A DNA stretch of 64,000 nucleotides from Centroberyx gerrardi (GCF_048128805.1 NC_136012.1:7106121-7170120); one strand, 5' to 3'. Shown: positions 43,601 through 57,583, counted from the first letter of the stretch. Notes: a model not told the origin generated them from the sequence alone. Numbers and translations are program-made.

Positions 43601-46600
43601 GCCAAAGCAGCACCAGAAGCAGGGATTTGAGCCATTTCTCATGTCTGGACACAGCGCTGAGGGTCAGTGTTATTCCTTTGGGTCAAACCAGTGTACAAGG
43701 TCAGAGACAGCAGCCTGCCAGAGGTCCCAGCCATTAGCTTTAGCTGTCACCGCCCACCAAAGGGCAGGTGAGGCGGGAGCAGAGTGCAGAATCGTTAAAG
43801 GAGGAGTTCGGCCATTTTGGATGCTCGGTTCTTCACGCAAAGAAGGTCCACCAGCTCCTATTCACAGAAAAAAACCTCAGAACCCCACTTTGAGAATTTT
43901 ATATCTCTGAGACAATTCAAAAGACTTTCATGTTTGCATCATCCCTTTTCTCCACCTGCAAAACTTCTCTAAGTAACCTTAACTGTCCCGCTCCATAAGA
44001 CCTTTCTGAAGTCCAAAGAGAAGTCTGTCTCTTTTAGTTTCACACTTCTTCACTTTATGACTTGTATTTTGGTGACGAACGATAATGCCGGCAGCAATAA
44101 ATGTTTGATGAAAACGGGGGAAATGTGTTTGGCAAAGCCTCAAAATGTAATGACTATGAGCTTAATTGATTATATTTGGTATTATTAGTATCTTTTCCTG
44201 TACTCACTTAATTGAATGCGGGGATTTTTTTTTAAAGAAAGCTTCTAAATATAGGGCATTGAGAAGCGAGCCATGTCTAATGCCAGTTTACAGTGAATAA
44301 TTATTTGCTGGGAATGAGCGAATCTTCAGCTTGACATACAGCGCAAGAAATTGAGACATTATTCAAATCCCCCGTGTGTGTGTCTATCAGCCCCACCAGC
44401 ACAGTTTATGCTCGGTTCCTCATGCAAAGGAGGTCCTGTGAAAGGTCCCATAGCATTAACATTTTAATTTTCCTGTTGTCGTGAACATATTTGATTTCGG
44501 GCTATTTAAAGAAGACACGGCACACATTTAAATTAGCGTGAACCGCTAGATTTCTTGTTATTACATTTTTCAAAAGTGCATTTTACAGAGAATCTCACAT
44601 TGCTTCTAGTCAGTGCAACAAACCTGGATGGGGAATTGATTGGAAATCTTGCCATGACAACTATTTAGATGCCTCCGATCAGCCAGAGAAAAGAATGAGT
44701 TACACATAAACACAATAAATACAATCTGAAGCTGGTTTTCCAGGTGTGTGCTTTCTCAAATAACCTTCGGAGCTTTTCTAGTGACTGTCAGTGTAAAGAT
44801 GTGTGTGTAGAGTGAAGCGGAAGATACTTTCCAGTTCATATGCATAGAATATACACTTAGAATCCTCTAATATTATAGAGCAGGAGAAGTTTTCACCACA
44901 GCAGAAGGCCAAGTAGTTAGGGATGCAGGCCCAAAGAGTAGGTGTTAAATCATTCTGATGAGTATCTCAGCGTCCATTGACACTTTTAATAGAGTGGCTC
45001 AGGTGGGACTCATTTTGTTTCATTGGATTCATTATGGGCTATCACGCTGGAGCATGAAAACACATTAAACTTGTCAGTTTCCCAAGAAAAATGAATGACA
45101 CGAACAACTACAAAATGACCAAAACACTAGCCCTACCTAATTAGCATACTGGTTTAAAGTGGTAATCTATGAGATCGTTGTTTTTTATATTTAGTCTCCA
45201 TCTTTGTTGCTGTGGTGTTTCTGCACTGCTCTTCCCAGAGATCACCTGTCAATCAAACAGTGTGTCCAGTACTGTGACGTCTTCTTCCTTGGATTTTCTG
45301 CTGATGCAGTTTGAGTTTCTCTTTTCTCTGTCTGTTCAGTCATGGTGGCTATCACTGCTCATGCTAACTACCCAGTTCTTTGACATTACCATCCAGGAAT
45401 ATGACATTTCTGGTTTGCACTGCGCCTGGCAGCCGTAGTGAATTCAACTTTTTTTTGTTTACATTTTCATTCGCAAATTGTGCGACTTGTGAACTAAATG
45501 TTATTCCATCCGTGGGAATGTACTTCTGAATATTTTCGGGGCTCCATCCATGTCGGCCTTTATCCCGGCAGAATTAATCCTCGTATAATTAAAAGCCTGT
45601 CAGCAGACAGACGCCTGGTCTTTGAGAAAACGCTGTCTGTCTTTGGACAATTCGGCGGCAAAAGAACATCTTCAAGGGCAAATATCTCCTGCAGATATGA
45701 AATAAAAATGAGACTCCCTGAATTCCATCTGGCAATATTGTGGGAACCATTGTTGAGCCACATGTAAAGGTGTTTTATTCTCAGTGACTACAACTGATCA
45801 CTGTGTTGAATACAGTATCTGAATGACAGTACACCTTCCTGAACGATTGGCATTTTCCTCTCCAGTTACCACAGTTGAGCAGTAAGTTGTGTAACTACCA
45901 AGGTTATACACAACCACGTGAACAGTTTAACATTTCTACCCCACGGAAATTAATTGCCATTGAGACTCCTGAGAACGATTGGATCCACCTCTCTGACAGA
46001 ACGACTAATGGCTAAGGATAATGAGCTCTTTCACCTTGGCCCACAAATTCACTTCATTTAAACCCAGTAAACCAGCCTCAAACATGGATTGATTTTCTCT
46101 GGGAAGTTGAAAATATTCTTTAGTGGTTTTCGGCATTTTGATATTCGTGTTGTGTGGGTGTAACATGCCGCATGAACCCACTGGTGCCATTGCTTATGTG
46201 TCATGAGGTACTGTATGTTTGGTAGCAGAAGGATAGTGAACAGCAATGAAATAGCCCTGCCTCACCTCCTGCCTGCATTATTAACTACCATACTTGCAGT
46301 TTACCCGATGTGTCTGGTTTAAAAAATGCATTTGGTACAGATTCACTTGAAATTGATTTCATCACCCAGGAACACATGTTACCCTCTGGTTCGTAACAGT
46401 TGGGTGGAGGTTTGCAGGCGTTGGGGGCGTGCTGCAGGCGGCGTGCTGCTAGCCGTCATCACTCCGCTGTATGGACTGGAGCTGAAAGTCCTCCAGCTCC
46501 ACTTAAAAGAAGACTTATAACAAAGACCGTCTCATCACCGAGGTGTAAAAATAGATTAGGATTTAATCAGAGGACAATTGCATGCAAATCAGTTTCCCTT

Positions 46601-49600
46601 GAAGTGCTGTGCCACTCAAGGGACGGAAATGAGGGAGATTTGGGTTAGATTCCTTTCGGCAGCCATTTTTGCTCCTCCGGGATTTACTTGTGTTTTCTCA
46701 CTCTCTCTCTCTTCCAAGCATTACGCCATAGTGCTATTGTTGGCTAGCCAGCTCACCATTTAAAAATGACATTATGGCTTATTATGTGGCTGGTGCAACG
46801 TAAGGAAAGGTGAGGTATTGCACCTTTTGGCTTAAAGGATTTTAAGGTTATGGTAATTAATAAGTCATATGGTAATGAATATTGTAATAAAAGAAGAAAA
46901 GCTAAAGGCCATATTTTAGTAAGCAATGATACTCTTTAATTCATGACCTGGGAAGGCAACACATCTGTGTATGGTTAGTGGAGCATTGTAAATGAATTTG
47001 ACATGAAGCTCCCTCACTGTGCTGTATCCTCACTGGTGGGTCTTACTGTGGCGAAACTACTGCAGCAAACATGACATTATGAATCAGAGCAGATGTGGTC
47101 ACACACTGTCAGTGTTTCACCAGGTGTACCAGGATGCCAGAAACATGAACACATTTTGCTATTTGCAACTCCTAACTGCCACTGGTTGCATTCAAAATAT
47201 TCACAAGCTTTGTGTAGAATACGATGGGGTGAAATGATAGCAGACCCGACTATAAAGAAGATTTGGATATTATTAGTCACTGGTGTTACTGGTGTTAGAT
47301 ATCATTTTGTCACGTTGTTGACATGCAGGACTATTGAGGAAATTATTTGGACAGCACTGTTTTTTTGTCTAAATCCATACAATGTCTGGTAATCTGTTTC
47401 GCACTTGCAGGTTCCCAGTATATGGCTATGTATTAGTATTTCTTCTGTCACCCAAACAAAGGCACTTTTTAAGCTGAATCATCTTAACAGAGTGGTACAG
47501 AACACTATCCAGTCTATACACCTAATATGGTTCAATTTTGGATTTAATTTCCAATACACAGTTAAAAAGTATTGAGTTGTAAAATTCAACAGGACTGAAT
47601 AAATACAGTAAAATGCTTTAACAACATAAAAGTCTATATTTAGGATATATACAGTATCCTGTCATCACATTAGTTGTCATAGATGGACACAGTGAGGCGG
47701 AGGTTTCAGAAGAGTAAAAGTCCAAGTCAGGTACATTCTCATAAATGTGGAGCAAAAAAAGTGTATACCAGATCATTAATGTACTTCAAAGATTTTCTCA
47801 TTTGTTTTTTGACCTGTCAGTATCTTTAAGTGTCAATACACGCTTACTTGCACTGCAAAAAATTACATTCTTTTCCTTAAAGTGACATAATTTTCATGTC
47901 AGATCATGTCACTTGATTGAAGAAAATTTGTGAAACAAGTTGATTTGCATTGGAAACGAGTGAAATTTTGATTCGATTGGCAGATTTCACACCTAAATTT
48001 TTTCCTCTGTCTATCACAAAATCAATCAGAAATAACGGGGCACAGTTAGGTTATTGTAATGCTACAGCTGTCAAGGTCTGCTTAGGCTATTGGGGTGAAT
48101 TTGACATGAAAAGCCAGCAAGGCTTCAATTCATCTTACTAATAACTAGCCACCTACCACAATAATAAAGTGTCAAAAAATGTGAGATCCATCCATCCAAG
48201 TAAAGTTTCTCAAGTTGAGTTGTCAAAGCCATTAAAAATAAGACGCAAGTCGCTTCATTTAATTTTTCACAAGTTATACCCAGGGGTTACATTGTCACCA
48301 GAGATCTGAAAGACATGGCAGGAGATTGTGGAAAACGCATTCATTAGCACCTTGTGAGGCACATGGGATACTTTAGGGAAAACATGTCCGTTCATGATCC
48401 TGCTCAGTGTTCAACATAATTACAACAACAACGTTCAAAGCGGGGATGGGGAAAAACAAGGCTGTCAGTAAGAAGACTTGCACCAAATTATAGTTGAGGA
48501 TAATTAAATGTCACGAGCATCCTGACATCCGATAAATGTAGCGTAGAATGGTAAATGAATGAATGTTTTGGGTTTGCGGGAGGAAATATTCTCTCAAACA
48601 TGCTGATTCAAAATGTTGAACTCTCAGACAATGTTTTCATGATCTCATTTCATACTATAACATGTGCTACTGCTTCGCAAGATGTGAAGGGATTCCACAA
48701 AACATCATTACAGTCTGCTTGTCTGTAATGTTCTGGCCTATATCTCTGTATTGGAAATCTGGCCATTGGTCCAGGCTATCTCCTGAGAGGCTCCTCTGAG
48801 AGTCAAGGGCTATTTCCAGTGTGCCTATTTATACAGAGCCTGCCTCAATAGAGAGGCAGAATGAAGCGAGATCTTCCCAGCAATCAGGCCAGGAATCTGT
48901 CGAACTAAGGGCTTCAGTGAATTCAAATCCCATTTTTTAATGCGAGACATGTGACCTCACATCCCGGCGTCGCAGCAATTCACACAATCGATACGATCAA
49001 TAAGACATTACAGGCTTTGTGTGGAAGTGTGCGGTTGGAGGAATGCTGCACACTTGTGTAACGGTTCAGATTGAGGCTCGGCAGCGGGGCTCAAGTGCTC
49101 TTCTTGGTAATGATACTCGCTCGCAGCTGTGATTGGACACTTTTCATCCAAAGCACCAGACAATGTGTGAGTGGGAAGCTGTAATCTTATGAGGAAGCCA
49201 AACAAGATGGAAACATTCTGAATCCCTGGTAATATTCAAAATGTTCTGAATATTTCTATGATGAAGGGAAATTTCGGATTAGAAGAAGAAGGAGAAGATA
49301 CATATAAACACATTATCCTTAATAAAAGCTTAACCTGGATATGAAAATGTATCCGGTATGCTGTCTGCATATAAATACGACTGACATTGCAATGTGTATT
49401 TGTTCTTATCTTTCACATTCAGAGCCTGGTTAAGTGAATTTGAATCAATCGCTATCAAGAACTAATCTGTTTCCTCACATTTTGCACATTTTTTGGACTC
49501 ATTATTGTATTATTTTGACTTGATCATATCAGTCGAACCATAACAATGTTGCGTTGTTCTCATCTGCTTAATAAGAGAGACATCAGAGAAACAGGTGCGG

Positions 49601-50015
49601 GCTTAGAGCGGAAACTTGCACACCAGAGGAAGGCTCCTTTGAAAGCAACTGAATTCATTAGGCTAATCTTCTGGGTAGGGTGCACTCTTTTCCCTCCGTT
49701 TAAGTCTCTAACTGCTGGATAATATGTCTGCTCCAGGCTGCTGTCGGTAATGCCTGGGGAGCTTTAGACCGTTCCTCAATGTGGTTTTGTTTGGTATTCA
49801 CAAGACCTGCTGATGCACACAAGGCCTTTTGCACAGGGACTTTTTGTGAGGACGCACCAAATTATGTAATGCTCAGTTGTATCTGTAATGTGGTACAATA
49901 CTATCTGTTGCATTTATCCATAATCCAACCCCTTTCAAAACATCTTTGTGGACCATGGTATTATTTACTTAGTATTGTATTTATTTAAAATCCTAATGCA
50001 TTATATGTTGTGTAT
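40660..50015. other. Gene-poor intergenic region
   Basis: No reading frame here has both splice signals and recognisable protein similarity. Contents seen: poly-A and AAGTC repeats near 41330-41420, an AT-rich TTAAT-type repeat at about 42720-42900, a duplicated phrase at 43820 and 44409, and the dispersed repeat copy at 45194. Several stretches of balanced composition (e.g. 45490-45760, 48740-48990) could be conserved regulatory DNA, but this is a guess. Confidence 0.5.
45194..45380 (+). repeat. Dispersed repeat, copy 2 (partner at 25028)
   Basis: Same segment and orientation as 25028-25206, from GTCTCCATCTTTGTTGCT to GCTAACTACCCAGTTCTT, with an extra piece (CCAGTACTGTGACGTCTTC) not in copy 1. 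Confidence 0.8.
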
Positions 50016-50377
50016 TAGGGATGGGACGATATATCGAAATTCAATATATCGCAATACAAACAAGTGACAGAAAAATTAATTGGGATATTAGCTACATTTT
50101 ATTCTGCTGTAGTAATCACAAATGAGACACTTGACCATCACAGTTTCATAAGCTCTCCATCCAAATTATATTATTGTGTTGTAATGACATTTTTAAATTG
50201 TTGTTTACATTCTAGCAAGCCAGTGTCATTGCTAGAAAGATTTGTGGCTCAGAAATAAACATAATTCTGCACAGTCAGACTTTGTTGTCTGAACTTTTAT
50301 TTATTACATCGTATCGTGGTTGTATTGAATCGTGAACCCCATATCGCGTATTGATTCGTATTATTGTGCCATCCAAA
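50016..50377. mobile_element. MITE of the GGGATGGGACGATATATCG type
   Basis: The left end reads TAGGGATGGGACGATATATC and the right part carries ATCGTATCGTGGTTGTATTG and TATTGTGCCATCC. This arrangement of GATAT/ATCG-rich ends is common in fish hAT-like non-autonomous elements. The right terminus is eroded. Confidence 0.65.
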
Positions 50378-50987
50378 TTTTGGTGGAGCCCATGACCTTG
50401 AAGGGCCTCTTGACTTAAGCCATAATAAAAACTTCATATATTAGCAAATGACAAACACACTACAATCAAGCTCATCAAAATTGGCTTCCTCACTCGATTC
50501 CATGACTTCACGTTGCCTGCAGAGATTAAAACGATGACACAGTTGCCATAGTGACATGCCAAGTTCGTCCTTGTGCGTGCATGTGTGTGTGTGTGTGTGT
50601 GCGCGCGTCTGTGTGGTGTGTCAGTGATGGCAAGGTTATCTGATGTCACCCTGTTTCCGTCGCAATTGTCATGGCTCAGCAAAAACAGCTCCGTAAAGTG
50701 TTGTGGCTGCATCTGCTGCCGCCGGCGGGGGGTCCGGACCGCCGTGGAGAAGACTGAGGAAGCGACGCAGGAGCACACTGGGACTGTGTTTCCATGATGT
50801 CCTCCTCCGCGAGAGGCCATGTGCGAGAAGAGGATGTGTTCATGGAGAGCGAAATGTGTCATTAAAGAGATTCAACCCAAGGAATAGGGAATATCAATCA
50901 GTTTTCAAGGAATAGCACTGATACATCAATTGGACATCTGTAAGTGCCTTTTTCAAGTGGGACAGACAAACTCATTTATGTGTTATA

Positions 50988-51359
50988 TACACTACCAGTC
51001 AAAAGTCTGGACTCACCTGATTGAATGTACTGTGTTTTTCATTCTCTTTAAGCCATTTGGATCTAAAAGCTTCTGCTTAAATGCTTGAAATTAGTTTCTT
51101 AGACAAATATAAATAGTGAAGTTGATCCTATGTATGAATTTCTTTCCAAAGCCTTTGCCTTTCCATCAAGGCAAAGGGCAGCTACTTTAAAGAATCTAAA
51201 ATATAAGATAGTTTTGATTTGTTTACCACTTTTTTGGTCACTGCATAATTCCATTTGTGTTATTTCATAATTTTGACATCTTTACTATTATTCTAAAATG
51301 TGAAAAGCAGTAAAAATAAAGAAAAATGTGGTGTGTCCAAACTTTTGACTGGTAGTGTA
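50988..51359. mobile_element. Tc1/mariner-type MITE
   Basis: The ends are TACACTACCAGTCAAAAGT and its inverse ACTTTTGACTGGTAGTGTA, flanked by TA. The 372-bp interior is non-coding. TA-flanked CACTACCAGTCAAAAGT termini are characteristic of non-autonomous Tc1-like elements in fish. Confidence 0.85.
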
Positions 51360-54090
51360 TTAGGCAATCTGTTTTTATAATCAGTTTGTTTTGAGTTGTT
51401 TCACTGCTCTCTGCACCGGATTACAGTGATCTGATAGGAAAACGACATTTCATATTTCACATTTCACATTTACTAATGCCAGGCATGGACTGCTGCAGCA
51501 CAACTTAAAATAGCGTTGTGGTATTTCTCACTGGTGCATGCCGTTTTAAAACAATTACAGAAATGGCTGATCATTATCCGTTTAAAATGCTTTCTATGTC
51601 CATTCCTCCTCCCGTTGGACCGCCGTCAGTGTTCCTTCATTAGGACTACAGCTGTTTGCCTGAAAAAAAAAGTTGAGGCAGAGATCATTTTCTATGCAGT
51701 AGGAGTAATGTATTCATGGAAATCCATACACACACACACTCACACACAAACTCACATGCTCACACACCATTAGCTCCGGGGCAAACACTCTCCCACCAAC
51801 ATTTACGCCTCTCCTTACATCTCCCACTGGCCACGTCCCCCGGGGGACGGATTCAAAATCATCACCAGAAATGGTCTATAAATGTGTGAACGCCTCATTT
51901 CCGCCTGTGTTTAAGAAATAAATGCCTGCCGCCTACAACAGCTGTGCTCCTCTGCGCGCTGAATACTGTATGTTAACATGCTTCTGTTTTTGGAGCAAAG
52001 ATTAAATACACGGTGTCTATTTTCAGATAAACAGCCACGGCGGAAGAGGGAAGGATAAGTCGTCATTTTAAGAAGCGCATGTAACATATGTCGCCGCTTA
52101 TGAGTCCTTTTAGACCTTACAAAAGTTGGAGCTTTTGAGAAATGAATCATCTTAGGTTTCACTCTCCACTCTGCTATACAGTAAAGTCAGTTACACTATT
52201 CTTTACTAAATCACATAATAAAAATTCTCTGAGAACGAGGGTCCCTTGGGCAAAAATATTTTCAGATTTTTATTTTCAGGCCTAGGGAAAGGCAGTGAGA
52301 AACCCTGGAGCTGAAATGGAATGAGGATTTGGATATTATTGACACATGCCTAGATGAGGAAGCAAAGGCAACGTCATTCCCTCGCACCACAGGCTAAATT
52401 TTGCCTGTTCCGTACACCACAGATTACTTGATATAAGCAAACTATCAACTGTGAAGTTCTGAATCTGAAATTGTGTCATAGCCTGAAAGAACAGTTAACT
52501 GTCAACTTGGTTCCAGGGGAATCCATCCATATAATTTAAGATAAAATCCAGATCATCCAGTTGCCCTTCTGTACACACAAGACAAAACTTCCTTTGGATT
52601 GTTCCCACTCCTGTGCTATGTGAACCAAATGTCCATGACCATTGCTTCAGTAAACTCAATGACTACAATGAATCACTACAAAGCAGGTCATAAGAGTAAA
52701 CCTACAGCATCAACAAATCAATAGCTAGCACCTCAACCATGAACATAAGGCACAATTTACCAACACATAGAATCTGATGCAACTATCCCTTAAGTTTTGC
52801 CATTGAATTAGGGTGAGTACCTACTGAGAAACCTTTGTTGGATGTTAGAAGAAACGGGGGTGGGTGAAAACGGGCATGTCATTGGGATTATGAAGTGGAC
52901 ACCTCCCATTATGGATGTTTCATGGAATTAAGACCAAATAAGAGACTCAGCAGTACATTCTGGCATCTGAGAACCCCTGCTGCAGAAGTTTATACCCCTC
53001 TCAGCACTAGTCAGACATACACTCACCCACACTACAGATTTAGTCCTTTATACGCAGGACAACTAGACCACAAGTACAGTGAGTGTAGGTCTGACCTACC
53101 ACCTACTGCACCTATAGGTGTCCTTGAAATGGTCTAACTAAAGGGACTAAAGGGACAGCTGACTGTTCTGGGTTGAAACAGTCCGCTTAGCAGGTCAGAC
53201 AGTTCTATGTACCAACAATCACAGGTTAAATGGATGGCATTATTCACAAAAAAACCCAAGAAAAGTCAAGTTCCTCTTTTCATGAAACTGTTTAGCTGAT
53301 GGATCAAGCGCACCACGCACTTTAGCAGAGTTCTTTCAAAGTCCCGACCTCTTGGTTTGGCCTTCACTCGCTCAGTTATGAGACTGGTTGAGTGCGAAAT
53401 TTTCTAGCGAGAGGGAAATCGGCCGTCTTTACATCACATCGTACTCCTGTGTACTGAAGTACCTGCATGTAAAGAGGCGTCTTACCAAAGTGGATGAGAG
53501 GTCAAGGGCCCTGGATGGCATAAATGACTCCCATTCCCTCAGATGCACAAGTGGATAAACGTTTCAGGACGGTGCCACCTTTGCTCTGGATGGAACGACT
53601 TTCTTTTCAATGTCCTACAGATGGGACAAAGTGGTACCTTAGGCATAAGAGACTTAGGTGCCATTTTCTCCAGCATGCCTCTGACAGCGTGTTTTAATGC
53701 AAACCGGGGTGTTTCTCTGAAGATAGCATGTTCTTGGAGGACTCTTCAGTGCCTCGGGATCACTCTTTTAATCCTGTTGGCAAGTGGAGAGCATTTCAGA
53801 GAGAACACAATTTTGGAATAGGAGCTCCAAAAGACGTGTGCACTTGTACGTTCAGTCAATCATATGCTGGTTACAGCCTCTCTGGCAAGACTTCTGTTTC
53901 ATGTCCTCTGCATGTCTTCCCATTTGTTGCTGCTACAAAGTCTTCGTCAATGTAGGAATTGGAAAACAGCGATGTTCTCCTTGAGGGGTTGTGAGGTGGG
54001 AACTGGAGTCAGGAAGGAAAGGATTTATTGTTTTTCTGAACATGGATTTTATTTTTATAGACTAGTATGTCAGGGAAGGTGTGTTTTTTT
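51360..54090. other. Intergenic DNA, nothing recognised
   Basis: A short CA repeat lies near 51727-51770. I see no exon-like segment, promoter or transposon with clear ends. Confidence 0.5.
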
Positions 54091-54235
54091 GATACTGTAT
54101 TGATCCCTGAAGGGAGATTCTCTTTGTGCCTGCCCGCCTCCACAAGGAGACCAGAGCGTAGGGTCAGGTGCAGAACAGCCTGGAGCTGGTAGGGGTTCAG
54201 TGTCTTGCTCAAGGACACTTCAGCAGGGAGGATAC
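54091..54235 (-). mobile_element. Non-LTR element 3' tail (GGGATCAATA type)
   Basis: On the minus strand the segment ends GAATCTCCCTTCAGGGATCA then ATACAGTATC, a decayed form of the GGGATCAATAAAGTATC tail common on fish retroelements. TCCTTGAGCAAGACAC upstream of it is part of the same repeat. Confidence 0.65.
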
Positions 54236-55689
54236 TTACTGACATAGGGGCTTCCAGTTCTTCAGGTCTTCCAGTTGAAGGACAGTCTTCCTAATCACGT
54301 TTGCCTGTGCACTAGTGCAGTTGAGGTGGGTATTCCAAGTTTTTGAGTAAGGCATGGAAGTGCAGAAGAGCCTCAGTGGATAAATACACCCTTGATGAAT
54401 GTGAGCCAAAGTTTAACATGGGGCAAATGGATTAACTAGCAGATTGGAGTTTTAGTTATACAAACATTTCTCAGAGGCAGAGCTGCTCTGAATGCAGAAA
54501 TAATCTTATTGGTTGAGCGAAACTGCAATGGGCGGGGTCAAAGAGCCATTTTTTATTTCAATTGACATGCCACTCCACCCCAATGTCATAAATGCTATAC
54601 AAAAACTCTCTGAAATCTAATATGAGTTGTGAATCAGTGTTTTGGAATATGCTGTAACAAGTGTTACAGGTAAAGTGTTTTATTTACATTTGTATTAATG
54701 GAGACTGGCTCCATCCTTTACTTAATAGGAAAAATAAGTTAAGAATATAAATATTTCACTGTATAAACTGTAAGAACATTTACACACAATAGGTTACAAT
54801 ATGATCAATATGATTTGTTTTGTAGCATTTGTTTGTATCTCTTGCCTTCAAGTGTTTGATCATTGCTCACATTCCCACTGTGTTTGTGTATGTGTACAGC
54901 ATCTGCTCCATAGAACCACAAGATATCATAAAATGGGTTTTCCCTTTTGATACAAATGACATAAACGAGCAAATCACTCAAATTTCAGTCATGCTCACTG
55001 AAATTTTACATCGCAACTTGTACGTGCTTACGTTCAAATACATGTTGAAGAAATTATATACGGCTGAAATAAAGAAGTGGCATGAGCTCTCCTCTCCGAC
55101 CTCCTCTCAGTTTCAATCAGCCCGTCTGTCTCTCTCTCTCTCTCTGCCTTTGTTGGAGGGAGCTGAAGATGTCACATTGGGCTTTTTTTGGGCGGTGTGA
55201 TTTCTCGACAGCTTGACTCGTGGTTCTGACTCATTAGCCGCGTGTGCCGACACCGCCACAACGAGCCTCATCAATCGTAACCCCCGGTGCAAAAGAGCCG
55301 CTTCCTCTCCCTACCTGGCCATTACGGCTCTCTTTGCTCAATAACATGACCCAGAAACGCCGCAGCACTGGGAAACAAATAGCACACAAGGATTATACAT
55401 TTTTGTGTGTTTTTGGACTGATTCGCCCATTTATGTCATCTGTATCAAAAGGGAAAACATTTAATTATGTCTCATGGTTTTATAGCACATGTTGCACACA
55501 TGCACTGCTCTCACTTGGGCAGCAGGTAACAGCAGCGTGGCTGTACAGCGATCAAACACATGAAGGGTGATGCAGCGGCCTGCTGATCACAGCTAGGGGC
55601 TTTCACTGTGAAACTTGGCAAGCAAGAAACAAACAAAAAACTGGGCTCTTTAGAGCATTTTTACTGATCTGATCCAGCAAGAAGGACCC
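54236..55689. other. Intergenic DNA, nothing recognised
   Basis: No gene or transposon with definable ends. A short CT repeat occurs near 55128-55144. The block at 55200-55400 is CpG-richer than its surroundings. Confidence 0.45.
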
Positions 55690-55900
55690 TGGTTCAATTT
55701 CCTCCCAAAATCCAAAGACGTGTAAATTAGGTGGATTGGAGGCTCTAAATTACCCATAGGTATGAATATGTCTGTGTATGTGTTTTAGCCCTGTGATGGA
55801 TTGGTTTTCAGGGTGTCCCAGTGCATGCTGGGACAGGCTCCAGCCCCCCCCCCCCCCCCCCCCCCCCCGCCTCCCAACCCTGAAAAGGATTAACACTAGG
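55690..55900 (+). repeat. Teleost dispersed repeat with expanded poly-C
   Basis: Phrases GGATTGGAGGCTCTAAATT, AGCCCTGTGATGGATTGG, CAGGGTGTCCCAGTG and GCTGGGACAGGCTCCAGCCC occur in order, matching a very common fish interspersed repeat. The short C run normally after CTCCAGC is expanded to 25 C here (55844-55868). Confidence 0.75.
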
Positions 55901-56450
55901 AAGGTGAGTGCTGCTTTGAATTTTCGAACTGAAATATCTCAGCTATCAAATTGCCCCTCTAAGACTTTTCTTGGATCCACTTTCTGTACAAACTAGCGTT
56001 GTTTTATTTCCTAAATCATGCAAGGAAATAGTGTTCTAATTGTATTTACCCCCTTCAATTGACAGCTTGTTGGCCTCCCCCACCTCCCAAAGCCTTTGGC
56101 CTTTCTAGTATTAAGCAGGTGAATGAAAATGAATCATAGCAGTTAATTCATACCAGTGAACCAAAACACTCAAAATAAGGGGTGAGGGCTCACTTCACTG
56201 CCAGTCCAAAAGTCAGTAATTCCAGTGTAGATGAGGTCTTTCTCCTGCTACAGTAAGACCTGCCAGCTAACAAGCTCCACTGCTGCAGCTCTAGATGTGT
56301 GTGGGCAGTCTGAAGGCTCCCAGCGGGTCCTGCATGGAGCCAACAGGAGGGAATGTAGTGACCCTCCACCGCCATGCCCCTCAACCCCTTACAACACACA
56401 CACACACCAACACAGAGCCATGCCTCACCCCATCCACCTCCCCTCCCCTC

Positions 56451-56485
<35 letters not shown>

Positions 56486-57200
56486 GCTCTCACACTGATA
56501 AAAAACTAGGTTATCATAGCAGTTATTTCTGCTGCAGGGTATATAGCTTACAGAGCAAAAGAACCTGTTTCAAGGAGTCTCGGGACAAAGTCTATCACAA
56601 ACACAAACACACACACACACACACGCACACGCCGAAGCCACAAAAGAGTGCAATAATAGAAATCGGGTTAGAAGACTATAACAGCGAATCTGCCTCTCTC
56701 TTTAGTGGGGAAACGTTCTTCGGAGCTACATGTACAGTACGTATCTTTAGGCCGCACATGTTAACACAGCGATACATGATGTAATTTAAACACAGGACAG
56801 ACTTACTAGGAAAGGTCAGCACGGCATAATCAGGTTAACGTGACTTTTTCCTAAAACTGTTATTTCCCGCCCTGACATTTCGAGACATTCCGCCGCTGTT
56901 GAATGAATATTATTACAACCTTTTTGTACAGTATGCCTAAAGTGCTTCAGTTAAAAGAGCAAATTGTAATCAAATGACAAAAAAAAAAAAAAAAACTGCA
57001 CTTGGACCGAAGCCTGCCCCCACAAAGAGCACACGTATTACTCATCCCCCGCAAAGAAGCCTCGCTCTAGTGCATTGTGGGTGGACCGGGGTGGGCGGCT
57101 GTACAGGGGGATTGGGAGCCGCGTTCCTACTACTACACGGCTTTTCGGTTTGCATGTGAGGCAGCTACAGCAGGCTTTCCTTCAGCGTGTGCAAGTACAC
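55901..57200. other. Upstream intergenic DNA with CA repeats
   Basis: CA repeats occur at 56451-56477 and about 56598-56630, and a poly-A run near 56978-56995. No exon-like segment was recognised. Confidence 0.5.
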
Positions 57201-57213
57201 AATCCGCCTTCCC

Positions 57214-57551
57214 CACACACACACACACACACACACTAAGTGGCTTCTCTTTCAAGCAACGCTGTGTGATGTGTGTGTGTGCGCGGCTGTAAGCACTTCA
57301 AAACCAATCAGGAGGGCCAGTGTGGTGGAACCCAGACATCTTGTTTATCCGGCGAGATTTACCCGCACTTCACCTTCAGCGCCTCGCAAATGCTCTCGCT
57401 TACACACACACACACACACACACGCACATACACACGCACGCACACGTACTGAAGGTCTTGTGCTTGTCCCAGGTGCAGAGAAATCTGTGAAGCAGCATGT
57501 GGCTTGTCCCAGTTCCTCTACAGTACCTGTGTGCGTGCGTGCCCGTGTGTC

Positions 57552-57583
<32 letters not shown>
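57214..57583. repeat. Cluster of CA and inverted TG microsatellites
   Basis: CA runs at 57214-57236 and 57402-57446 are followed by a TG run at 57553-57583. The last two are inverted relative to each other about 107 bp apart and could pair as a hairpin. Confidence 0.85.

Noticed and set aside
45498-45767. 89-codon plus-strand open frame
   Set aside because: No recognisable similarity, no splice partners and no supporting promoter; length is within chance for non-repetitive DNA.
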